Assembly: GCA_963576565.1 (NCBI GenBank)
Contig: OY755047.1
Span: 5,364,931-5,428,930 of the forward strand
DNA length: 64,000 nt
Origin: Aspidapion aeneum
Taxonomy: Eukaryota; Arthropoda; Insecta; Coleoptera; Brentidae
Direction of reading: 5' to 3'
Below are positions 55,189-64,000 of this stretch, one piece after another (position 1 is the stretch's first letter; each line of letters opens with the position of its first letter). The position numbers and the translations under genes were made by a program. Below the pieces are notes generated by a model. That model saw nothing but the letters and a program-made list of their open reading frames with translations. It searched no databases and was not told where the DNA came from.

Positions 55189-55798
55189 CAGGGCTATCAA
55201 AACGGACGGGCCACGATCCTCCACTTTCTTGACATCACATCCGGGGCTGATTTTTTTTTGATGGTCACGTTACGACACAGCTGATTGTCTTTAAAAAATT
55301 GAAGTTGGAATGACGGTTCATGAATATTTGATTTTTTTTAAATAAAGTCATTTTTGAGATTGTTTTTACTTTATTCTGGCAGAACAATTTTTTTTAAATG
55401 TATAGTAATCCTTAATTTTTCATAGCCGCTTCATTAGCTCACACAAAAATTAAGTTTAAAGTAGAAGCAAATGTGACAATCACAGATGACAAAGTCAAAT
55501 ACATGTCAAATATAACAGTTGGCATGTGGTACATGGCGGGTAATTTGAATTCAAAATAAGGAATGCTAAATCTTGTAGATTTTAACCTTTTAATCATGTT
55601 GCTTCCTTACAAACCTTTGGTGGAATATCGGGATGGTGTCTGAGAATATTTCACTGAAATTTTGCGGAAATCTGTAGTGCCATTTTGAAAATACCATAAA
55701 AAAACCTCTGACCTCCCATAAGACCCAATGTAAAATTCAGCCCCGGGAGAACAGCTGATTTTTTCAGGGTCGTGGCCTCTATTTTTGTGTTGGCCTTG
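55189..55798. mobile_element. CAGGGC/CAAGGCC element with 7-bp TSD, copy 3
   Basis: CAGGGCTATCAAAACGGACG to TGTGTTGGCCTTG, flanked by ATCTAAC at 55182-55188 and 55799-55805. Only 12 bp separates it from the inverted copy. Confidence 0.8.
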
Positions 55799-55848
55799 AT
55801 CTAACTTTTGTTTACAAAAATCAGCTTGACGTGATAAATTCGACATAT

Positions 55849-56243
55849 ATCTATAAGATCCGAAAACCGGTTTAATTCTACTGTATAAGTGACAAAAAGT
55901 TTGTTTCATGAGCGTAGCAAGGACTACAATTCGTCGGGGAGTAAAAGCATATTTTAATGAGTACAATACGACAAAAAAAAATTATTTGACTTCGAAAAAT
56001 AGTATATAAAATCTCACATTTAACTTAATGATATTTTAAAAAAAGGAATAAAAAAATAAATTGTAAACAACCAGCATTTTAACATGACAAAAAAAACATA
56101 CTTGAAATTGATGCTTAAAAAAGCACAAATAAAAAAGTCGAGACAAATCGGTATCATTATACGCATTAAATATTGGTGAAATGAAATGATAAAAATATAC
56201 GTAGAGTATTGGCCAAAATAGATAAACTCTCTAAAATTGTATA
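55849..56243. other. spacer, no gene
   Basis: Starts with a variant of the AAGATCCGAAGACCGG repeat at 55854-55880; the rest is AT-rich. Confidence 0.4.
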
Positions 56244-57435
56244 CAGGGTGTTCAACGTTAAGTCGGCACTATTGCTTAATTAGATTTTTTTTAGAAATAA
56301 AATTTCGGACTTCCATTGTCTTTATTTATTTTAAAACACGACGTTTCGGTTAGTAAGTATCTCTAACCGTTATCAAGTGTAACGGTTAGAGATACTTACT
56401 AACCGAAACGTCGTGTTTTAAAATAAATAAAGACAATGGAAGTCCGAAATTTTATTTCTACACAATCATTTTCTACAAGTTTCAAACATAGATTTTTTTT
56501 ACTTAAATTTTTTCTCACTGTGTAGGTAACTTGTTTTAAAATGTTTTTACTTTATAATACTAACCTCGATCTTGACTTTTACCAAACACAACTAACTAAA
56601 ATTTAGTTTTTGTTTTTTTAAAGTTAGACAACTTTAAGTAAAGGTTGGGGAAATGGTTAATACCAGCCCAACCACCAACGTGATTTTGAAAATTTAATTT
56701 TTATACAAGACGGAAATGTACGAAAAAAAAAGCGTAGACGGCTGAATGCCTGAAGGGGGGAAAACTAGAGATATCACAAAAAAATTACCCTAAAGTTAAA
56801 TTCACCCCGTCTGGGAAAACAGACGTCTATTGAACTAAAACAAAGGAAAAAAATCGGCAACACGCTAGAAGCTTACCTTCTTTCATTTAACAGCAGTTCC
56901 ACAGGTTCACTCGCGGCGCCGCGGACTTTCTTGTTGATGGAATTTTGGTCTTAATCTTAAAACACGTGTGACTTCTTCACAAAGAAATGTGTCCCAGATG
57001 CTAAGAAATAATTATACAAAAATCCATCTTGCACCTATTTCGTTCTAAGTTTCAGGGTTTTTTCACCTAATTTTACTGGGCTATATATGGTAAAAAGTAA
57101 AATATTTAAGTTTTTTTTTACTAAGACACCCGGCATACAGTACCTCCAATCCACAGAAAATTTGATTTTAAAGAAAAGTTGCTTTTACAATTTTTCTCCT
57201 AAAGGCAAAAACAAAAAGATATTATTGATTTTCTAAACAAAGACAGCTTCTCTGTTTCGAACAATGATAGCCTGACTTTTCTTTTTTCTCGTAACCCCGC
57301 CTTTTAAAGCGGCCTCTCTATTATCCCTACCAAAAGTCGTCGAAATCAGGGATGGCTTCCATCGTCACGCGTCGCATTTAAAAGGCTCCGCGCCGATGTT
57401 AGTAATTGTGCCGACTAAACTGTGAACAAACCCTG
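56244..57435. mobile_element. CAGGGTGTTC foldback-type element, TA-flanked
   Basis: TA-CAGGGTGTTCAACGTTAAG and AGTCGGCACTATT at the left are mirrored by AATTGTGCCGACT and ACAAACCCTG-TA. The imperfect inverted repeats are about 40 bp. Between them are a Penelope-end hairpin (56298-56462) and unassigned sequence. The right end is about 75 bp beyond the Mocs1 stop codon. Confidence 0.65.
56298..56462. repeat. hairpin made of two inverted Penelope-like 3' ends
   Basis: AAATTTCGGACTTCCATTGT, ACACGACGTTTCGGTTAGTA and GATACTTACTAACCG in one orientation, and the exact mirror after a few bases. The arm of about 75 bp equals the 3' terminus of the Penelope-like element (28625-28705). Confidence 0.85.
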
Positions 57436-57510
57436 TATATTTTAGAGAGTTAATTCAAGCTTGTGACCAATACCGTATGCGTAATTAGGCCCAAAATCTC
57501 TCTAATATCA

Positions 57511-57765
57511 TCACATAGGCCCCACAAAAGGCGCTAACCTGGTAATTGGCCTGGTATCAAACTCGTTAATCTCGATTTCTTCACGCACGTACTCCCCGCT
57601 CCTCCCCCCACTCTTGCTGATGAGACAAATGTCGGAAATGACCATCTCGCGATTGACAGCTTTGCACATGTCGTAGATTGTCAAGGCGGCTACGCTGACA
57701 GCTGTCAAAGCTTCCATTTCGACTCCTGTGCGGCTTTCGCATTGAATTTCTGAGAAGATTTTTAC
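57511..57765 (-). CDS. Mocs1: Mocs1, last exon: MOCS1B (MoaC-like) C-terminal half
   Basis: Acceptor TATTTTAG before GTAAAAATC (at 57766), stop TAG at 57511-57513. 84 codons from [20 protein letters not shown] to [12 protein letters not shown]. The motifs [20 protein letters not shown] and MCKAV are hallmarks of MoaC: the two glutamates and the Asp-Lys pair line the active site. MoaC/MOCS1B, a cyclic pyranopterin monophosphate synthase, completes the first step of molybdenum cofactor synthesis after the radical-SAM partner MoaA/MOCS1[15 protein letters not shown] is the usual end of the domain; about 18 more residues follow. The previous exon is 4.2 kb away, with transposons between. Confidence 0.93.
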   Translation of the reverse strand, partial: VKIFSEIQCESRTGVEMEALTAVSVAALTIYDMCKAVNREMVISDICLISKSGGRSGEYVREEIEINEFDTRPITRLAPFVGPM

Positions 57766-57924
57766 CTAAAATATATGTGGGTCTTAATTAAGTTTTTTCT
57801 CATCTATATGGCCTAAAGATACTACAATTCGGGGCCTATTTTTGAAATGAATAGTTGTTAAAATATGAATTTTTAAAATTTTGTTATATGAAGCCCATGG
57901 GATTTTATTCCCTGAAAAACCCTA
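57766..57924 (-). other. Mocs1 intron end
   Basis: Splice acceptor of the last Mocs1 exon (on the - strand), then AT-rich sequence. Confidence 0.6.
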
Positions 57925-59172
57925 CCAGCGGTATTTACTAAGATGGTTTAAGGTTTAAGTTTAACATTTAGTTTATCTTTTGTGAAACGTTTTAACTGAA
58001 TTTCTTTTAATGTTAATAAAAGTTAATGGAATTTTGGACTAATTATAACTACATAGGTTATATTGCAATGGTAAAAAACCGGTTTAAATAAGAATCTGCA
58101 AGGATTTCGTAAAAAAAAATGGAAAAAACGGAAAAGAAATGGTTTAAACTATAGGTTTAAGTTTGCAGGGAACGAGGTTTAAGTGAAAATGCAGCGATAT
58201 TTAAGTGAATTCCTTACATGTTTCAATTTACACTTACTTCCCAAACTTGACATTGTCGGAAAATGTGTTCTAATTTCGTAATTTTTATTATATAACTTGC
58301 ACAAACAAAGCGAAACTGAAAAATAAATTTTTAAATTTATTAAAATGACGTAAAAGTGACTTGACTGACACTTGCTGGTCTAAGTACTGGGATTGTCATC
58401 TGCTGTCATCTCGGTGCACGTACATCTTAAATATATCTGTATGGCTAGAGCGTATTAAAACCATTAATGGAAAATGACTGCTACAATAAATAAATAAATA
58501 AATAAAAACATTTTTATTATATTAATTTAAAGATTATTTGCAAATAAACAAATCGCGTGTGAGTTTATTTGGATTTTAATCTGAAGATCGTTTTTTTTAC
58601 TTTCCTCGTCAAGGCAAATATCGTATAAAAGAGATATGAGAATTTAGTACTAAATGTTTTATCCAGCCTTGTGTACATTGCCCTAAAAAAACTCGCTCTA
58701 ATAGTTAATTGAAGCTAAAAATCGTAGAAAATTTTGTCATATCGTTCCTAAATATGATCAAATTTTACATTTTTAACAAATAAATTAACAAAAACGTGAT
58801 TGTTTTCAAGTTACAATGCGATAAACCACCCCCCGTAGGTAGTTTAAAATTTAGGACGATTTTTAGTCGGAATCCCATGACCTAGGGGTTTAAAGTGACG
58901 TAGAAGTCTAAATTAGACAGTTGTAAAAAAATCAGTTTTCCATGTTTTCTTCTTTTTTCCGGTCTATATCGTCCATTTCAAGAACAAATCGTCTTAAATT
59001 TCAATTTTTAGGAAATTTTATCGTCCGTACAGGTAAAAATACCAAATCAATTGCGGCCTGTTTCGGCAAAAAATCAATTTTTCCAATCCAATGCACATTT
59101 AAATTTTAAACCTAAACATTAAACTTAAACCAAAACCTAGACTAAAACTTACGCCTTAGTAAATACTGGTGT
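57925..59172. repeat. foldback repeat in Mocs1 intron
   Basis: GTATTTACTAAGATGGTTTA and AGGTTTAAGTTTAACATTTAG at the left are mirrored by AACATTAAACTTAAACC and CTTAGTAAATACTGG at the right. The word GGTTTAA occurs many times near the left arm. (AAAT)n microsatellite at 58483-58506. Confidence 0.6.
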
Positions 59173-59173
59173 A

Positions 59174-60656
59174 CAGCGTGTCCCAATTTCGATGGGATTA
59201 AATGGGAAACTCGGTTATTATTAAAGATATCGATTTTCTGATTGCACCTTACCGTGCTCTTTTTTGGAGCCCTTAAAAATGGTGTAATCAGATTTTTGCT
59301 ATACCCCGTGGTTTCGCTAATACAGGGAGTTTTTGAAAAAAATGCATTTTAATTAATTCCTTGTATCTCGCTTATTTTGCAAGATATTTTTATTCTGTAA
59401 AAACCTTTCTATGAGAACTTTTTTAGAGCAAAATAATGAAGTTGTCAATTTTTAAAAATATTGTTTAGTTTTTGAGATATGGTATTTATCATAAAAAAAT
59501 TAAATACGGACCTGGATTTTTTTTATTACTACTTTGATTAGTTCCATGCTATTTTTACCTTAAAATGATAAAACTTTAATATTTTTTTGATTTAAGGTTA
59601 AAAAAAACTATTTAATATTTGAAAAAAAAATTATGGTCCGAACCTGGAAATTTCCAACGTAATTATAAATTCAAAATTGCAAGACACACTAGTTGAACGA
59701 TTTTTAGTTTATCTGTTTTGAAATGATAATTAAAAGATTTATAAATAAAGTAAAAAACGTTAGAAAGTTACAAAAATAATATCATACTAATTATTTGATA
59801 ACCGAACAGCAGGTCGTGAAATTTACAAAACAAAAGCGTGGAATTGACATTGTCATTTTACTTGTCATTTTTGTGAATGGCTTACAATTACTTTAAACTG
59901 GCTAGAAATCGACCATATCCAGATTTTGAAAAATGTGATATGTTTGACTGCTTCATTCAAGCAACAAAATCCCAATATTTAAATGGCAGAAATATTTTTA
60001 TGCAAAATGCGTTAAGAAAAATTACTCAAAAATGTCAACAATGTCTTACACATAATGGTAATCAGAAAAATTAGTTATTTTTTATAATTTGTTTTTTTTT
60101 TGCATTTTTCGTAGACTTTGTTTCAAATAAATCTGTAAATTAACGTAAAACCATTTTAATATGCTAAGTATCAAAACAGTTAAACTAAAAATTGTTTAAC
60201 TAGCAATTTTTAGTTTATATTTATGTTGGAAATATCCAGGTTCGGACTAACTTTTTTTTAAATATTAAATATTTTTTTTTTACCTTAAAACAAAAAAAAT
60301 TTAAATTTTTATTATTTTATGATAATACTAGCATGAAACCAATCAAAATAGTAATAAAAAAAAATCCAGGTCCGTATTAAATTGACAACGTCATTATTTT
60401 CTTCTAAAAAAGTTGCCATAAAAATGTTTTTACAGAATAAAAGTATCTCGCAAAATAAGCGAGATACAAGGGATTATTAAAAATACAATTTTTTCAAAAA
60501 CTCCCTGTATTAGCGAAACTACGGGGTATAGCAAAAATCTGATTACGCCATTTTAAAGGGCTCAAAAAAAGAGCACGGTAAGGTGCAATCAGAAAATCAA
60601 TATCTTTAATAATAACCGAGTTTCCCATTTAATCCCATCGAAAATGGGACACGCTG
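59174..60656. mobile_element. CAGCGTG foldback element with 65-codon ORF, copy 3
   Basis: TA-CAGCGTGTCCCAATTTCGAT to GGGACACGCTG-TA, in the Mocs1 intron. The right arm has lost about 40 bp near 60380 relative to the other copies, so the element is beginning to decay outside the ORF. Confidence 0.88.
59877..60074 (+). CDS. 65-aa conserved ORF of CAGCGTG element, copy 3
   Basis: Same protein as at 45757 and 48310; differs from copy 1 at M40I, E43Q and K58T and from copy 2 at residues 8 and 28. Its sequence is the majority at each variable site. It lies antisense to Mocs1, within the intron. Function unknown. Confidence 0.5.
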   Translation: MAYNYFKLARNRPYPDFEKCDMFDCFIQATKSQYLNGRNIFMQNALRKITQKCQQCLTHNGNQKN

Positions 60657-60885
60657 TACATGACCTTTTTCGGAATCTCAAACACAAAGAAATTCAATGA
60701 ACCTTTAGTTGAATGTTTTTGCTCAAACCATTGTGTGGTTTTTTCGCATCTAGATGGTCCCGTAAAATGTATGGGTTTTAAAATTTTCGATGTTTAGCTC
60801 GAGTCGCACCTTTCATCACAGATTACTAACCACAGAAAAATTGGTGTACTGTGCCTTTCATTATTGCTACATTATTTTGTGTTTC

Positions 60886-60949
60886 TGTGACAACTGACAA
60901 TTCTGACAGTGCTGTGGCAATTCGAACAGTGCTATGACAATTCTGACAG
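60886..60949 (+). repeat. TGACAATTCTGACAGTGCTG minisatellite, left part
   Basis: About three 20-bp units, separated from the right part (61777-61920) by the hAT-like insertion. Confidence 0.8.
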
Positions 60950-61776
60950 CAGTGCCGGCTTATACAGGGAGGGCAACGGAGCAGTGCCGTCCCAAAACTA
61001 GACAACAACCAGTATTTTTCATTGATTTATTTTAAAAAAGTTAAATTGTTCCTTACAACATGTCTAGTTCTTTTTTTAGTCTGTGGTTAACTGGGTAAAC
61101 TTTGTTAGCGTAAATAATTACAAGCCGGCAACGCCGCGCGGGGCAAGGTTTCAATTTCACCCGTTTTTCAGCGGTGTATGGATGGATGTTCTCGCGCGGG
61201 GGCGGGAGTAATGTTTGTTTTAGTTTACGTCGGCCATATTCATCGTGCCAAACCGTTCGTTGCCTCTCCTACGTGTTGCCGGTTCTATTCTTTGTGAAGA
61301 CGTATTAGTTTGTTTTGATTGGGGTACGTCAGAGTCAGTAGTTAAAAACCCTGCCGGTCGCGTGTCCATTGTTTTTTTTTGTTTGTTTTCAAAATGGAAA
61401 TAAATTCCGTCGATTATATAATTAACTGTGCAAATTTAAATACGTTGACATATGAACTTCGATTACAAATAAAATCTTTAGGGCCACATAGACTGTGCTA
61501 CTTATTTAAATAACCACATAGAATTTTCTATGCTAGGCAAGACTGATATTAGGTACCAATTGAATAGTGCCTATAGGCAAAACATTACCAAACATAATGA
61601 AAATGTGGCAAAAAATAGACATATACTTAATAGGTTACTGTTTAAAATTCTGTGGGATTTTTGAGGTTGTTCTACAGGGCCATGATTAGTCTGAAACTGG
61701 TGCTAATCCGAGCACTCCTTTTCCATGCAATATAAATTTCTGCCCCCCCAATATATAACATCACCAACCGCCACTG
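60950..61776 (+). mobile_element. internally deleted hAT-like element in a minisatellite
   Basis: Starts CAGTGCCGGCTTATACAGGG and ends CAACCGCCACTG. Octamers TCTGACAG (60942-60949) and TTTGACAG (61777-61784) flank it, but they also fit the tandem unit. The open start at 61394 (MEINSVDYIINCANLNTLTY then ELRLQIKSLG) resembles the beginning of insect hAT transposases with a zinc-finger N-terminus. A GC-rich promoter-like segment at 61120-61280 precedes it. The rest of the transposase is missing. Confidence 0.7.
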
Positions 61777-61920
61777 TTTGACAGTGCTTTGACAATTCTG
61801 ACAGTGCTGTGACAATTCTGACAGTGCTGTGACAATTCTGACAGTACTGTGACACTTCTGACAGTGCTGTGGCAATTCTGACGGTGACAATTTTGACAGT
61901 GCTGTGACAATTCTGACATT
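61777..61920 (+). repeat. TGACAATTCTGACAGTGCTG minisatellite, right part
   Basis: About seven 20-bp units with single changes, ending six bases before the Mocs1 splice donor (on the - strand at 61926). Confidence 0.9.
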
Positions 61921-61926
61921 TCTTAC

Positions 61927-62501
61927 CTCCTGATTCTCCTGATCCAAGGCTGCCGTTACAATCACTTTAGTCAGCGGGATATTGTGACACAAGGGAATAA
62001 TTTCGGAAGTCTTTTTGGCTGCCAAAATACCGGAAATCTGAGCGATACTGAGAACGTCACCTTTTTTCACGCCATTTTCCGAAATCAACTTGGTTACGAC
62101 AGGTCCCACTTTGACAGTGGCCATCGCTTTGGCGTCTCGAATAGTGACAGGCTTGTCAATTATGTCAACCATCCTCACTTTGCCATCGTCGCTGATATGT
62201 GTCAAATTTTTACGTTTAGGCGAGTAAAAACGTGAAGATACATAACCCCAATTTGACAGCTTTGGTTTGGAAGTCATTTCTTTGACAGCTGTCAAGTTTG
62301 ACGTTGTCAGATTCTTGCTTTTGGCGGAGTAACAACGAGAAGATAAGTAACCTAAATTGGACAGCTTAGTTCTGAGTGTCATTTCTTTGACAGGTGTCAG
62401 ATTTTGGGTAGAGTATGCGCGTAAAAGTGTCGTTGCTGTTTTGTTGCTGAATAGGTGGCTCAAGTTGGACATGGTTTGGGTTACAAATACTGGAATTGTT
62501 C
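61927..62501 (-). CDS. Mocs1: Mocs1, exon with duplicated linker and MOCS1B N-terminal half
   Basis: Acceptor TTTTTTTAG at 62502-62503, donor GAG before GTAAGA (61926). The frame enters with two bases of a split codon, so an upstream exon joins here, most likely the end of MOCS1A to the right. Residues TIPVFVTQT then MSNLSHLFSN start a linker with a 35-residue tandem duplication (NLTPVKEMTLRTKLSNLGYL... and NLTAVKEMTSKPKLSNWGYV...). From LTHISDDGKVRMVDI the MoaC domain follows, with KKGDVLSIAQISGILAAKKT and IPLCHNIPL (the conserved lysine and histidine). It joins in phase 0 to VKIFSEI in the last exon. The ATG at 62472 could also start a separate MOCS1B reading frame, as in bicistronic MOCS1 transcripts. 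Confidence 0.9.
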
Positions 62502-62639
62502 CTAAAAAAAACAATACAATACAAGGTGTTCCAAATTTGATGTTTTTGGGAGATATCAGGTACTTATAGAGGAGATAGAAAAAACCTACCACCACTTGCG
62601 AGTCTCGAATATATTTTGTCGACAGTTTTGTAGGAGATT

Positions 62640-63335
62640 GATGATGGTCGAAAGTACAAAAGGTCGAAAAAATAAGGTCGAAAATACAAAAGGTCGAAAG
62701 TACAAAAGGTCGAAAGTACAAAAGGTCGAAAAACAAAAGGTTGAAATACAAAAACTCGAAAGTACAAAAGGTCGAAAGTACAAAAGGTCGAAAGTACAAA
62801 AGGTCGAAAGTACAAAAGGCCGAAAGTACAAAAGGTCGAAAGTACAAAAGGTCGAAAGTTCAAAAGGTCGAAAGTATGAAAATAAAAGATTGAAACCTTG
62901 GTCGAATTGCCCTGCCCATCCGAGGTAGTCCAGAGATCGAGGATAGTTCATAGTTAACCCGGTTAGGTTACTAACCCAACCTGACCAGGTTAGGTTTGTT
63001 TACTAAAAAAAAACTACCATGATCTCGTCAGGAAAGTTTTTTTTTTGATATACTAACCTAACCGGGTCAGGTTGGGATAGTAACCTAACCTATCCTCGGC
63101 CCCGGGTCCACCTCGACTGGACAGGTGAATTCGACTTGATACGGTAAATTGGTATTTTGTATTGTCGATTTTTTTTCGACCTTTTGTACTTTCGATCTTT
63201 TGTACTTTCGAAATTTTGTACTTTCGACCTTTTGTATTTCCGACCTTTTGTATTTTCGACCTTTTGTTTTTCGAACTTTTGTACTTTCGACCTTATTTTT
63301 CGACCCTTTGTACTTTCGACCTTTTATCCTCCGCC
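62640..63335. mobile_element. foldback with minisatellite arms (AAAGGTCGAAAGTAC)
   Basis: The left arm 62640-62880 is a tandem array of a 15-bp unit AAAGGTCGAAAGTAC (about 15 units). The right arm 63165-63335 is its inverse, ACTTTCGACCTTTTGT. The core 62935-63110 is itself an imperfect palindrome, built of GGTTAGGTTACTAACCC and its mirror. The long reading frames over it (YFRPFVLSTFCTFDL and KGRKYKRSKVQKVES) arise from the repeat and are not genes. It lies just upstream of the visible Mocs1 exon, in the preceding intron. Confidence 0.85.
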
Positions 63336-63359
63336 TCCCTTTAGCCACCCACCCTAGGT

Positions 63360-64000
63360 ACGACATAGGCAAAGTATTTATTTTAAGAGGGGGCCTAGAA
63401 CTTTATAAATAATGAAAATTTCATTTTGGTGAAAATTGTTTGTTTAAGTTTTTTTTTCTTTTAAAGAATGCACTTTCTGTTTTTGAGATATTACATAAAG
63501 TTGGTATTTTTCTTATAGAATGACCGTCTTTTATTAAAAGTTTTAGATTCAGCCTTAAATTTCGTTTAAAAGGACTTATCACACCAAGATAATTTTGGTT
63601 TTTAATTTTTTGTTTTTTTATATTTTTATTTTTTAATTACCTATTTTTGATTAATTTCCTGATTTGATCAAAATAAAGTATCAAATAAAACAAACAAAAT
63701 ATCGGACGGTTTTTTTGTAAATATCTCAGAAACTAAAGCCCCTACGAAGTTTTTGGTTATAACACGAATTATTGAGCCAAATATAGTCTACTATATTCTG
63801 AAATCAGTGTAGCGATACGATACTCCGTTAAAAAGTTAGCATTTTTAAAAGTTTTTAATTGTCAAAAAACTGTCATTAGCATTAATGGATTTTAATTAAA
63901 ATCTAATTAGCTCGTACCTGAAGATTTTATGAGAATCGGTGCAGAGGTTTAGGAGCTATCGCGTTACGGACAGAAATAATATACACACACACACACACAC
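63360..64000. repeat. AT-rich dispersed repeat ending in (CA)n
   Basis: 63370-63700 resembles 30600-30960. 63720-63990 resembles 42160-42445, including TCGCGTTACGGACAGAAATA and then (CA)n at 63983-64000, where the window ends. Confidence 0.55.

Larger units (their letters stand above)
54142..55848. mobile_element. foldback MITE, copy 3, split by two elements
   Basis: Left part 54142-54567 and right part 55799-55848 belong to the family of 6134-6672; joined they read ATATCATATCTAACTTTTG as in the intact copy. Confidence 0.7.

Noticed and set aside
61672..62847. A single 391-codon open frame on the - strand
   Set aside because: Its N-terminal third is the translated minisatellite and its end reads through the splice donor into a tandem repeat; only 61927-62501 is an exon.
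62586..63412. Several long overlapping frames rich in FRPFVLSTFCTFDL or KGRKYKRSK
   Set aside because: They follow from a 15-bp tandem unit without stops in any frame; there is no independent coding evidence.

Overview
The window looks like AT-rich, repeat-laden insect nuclear DNA. Genes have introns with GT-AG borders. Two recognisable conserved host genes are present, and almost everything else is transposon-derived. The mobile elements are typical of arthropods: LINEs with an RNase H domain, an RTE-like LINE, a CR1-like LINE tail, a Penelope-like element, hAT-like elements, TA-target foldback elements and many MITEs. A beetle or another insect with a large repeat-rich genome would fit, but the order cannot be fixed from the sequence alone.

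Host genes. (1) The 3' part of the BET bromodomain gene fs(1)h (the BRD4 orthologue) runs on the + strand as seven exons: 1-351, 2586-2837, 15479-15700, 18221-18463, 19330-19511, 19683-19926 and 21843-21914. They splice in one continuous frame (521 codons) and end in the BRD4-type C-terminal P-TEFb-binding motif. The bromodomains and ET domain lie left of the window. (2) The 3' part of Mocs1 runs on the - strand in two exons, 62501-61927 and 57765-57511. It encodes the MoaC-like MOCS1B domain of molybdenum cofactor synthesis, and the MOCS1A part must lie to the right. The genes converge, and about 35 kb of repeats separates their stop codons.

Layout. 352-15478: fs(1)h introns holding an RTE-like LINE remnant, two large palindromes (2984-4790 and 5511-7203), a CR1-like LINE tail, and a foldback element whose arms (7734-8035 and 15058-15359) now enclose a complete two-ORF LINE (9529-14923, 12-bp target duplication). 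15701-21842: smaller introns with a 1.4-kb TIR element, foldbacks and a 57-bp mini-element. 22487-28712: a pogo-like TA element carrying a LINE fragment and a second 1.4-kb TIR element, then a Penelope-like element split by another LINE fragment. 28986-36190: foldbacks, one with minisatellite arms, and MITEs. 36863-39470: a broken LINE tail. 40463-57435: nested TA-flanked foldback elements, including two of three copies of a 1.5-kb element with an intact 65-codon ORF. 57766-61926: the Mocs1 intron, with the third copy and a deleted hAT element. 62640-63335: a second foldback with minisatellite arms, upstream of the first visible Mocs1 exon.

The most interesting items are the TA-flanked foldback family with a conserved 65-aa cysteine-containing ORF, the two foldbacks whose arms are inverted minisatellite arrays, the intact LINE with a short TTAGG tail, a tandem duplication in the MOCS1 linker, a 57-bp TIR element with a 9-bp target duplication, and a roughly 35-bp host repeat that sits beside the ends of five different elements. 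Boundaries come from reading target duplications and inverted repeats by eye. Family names rest on motif recognition, not on a database search.
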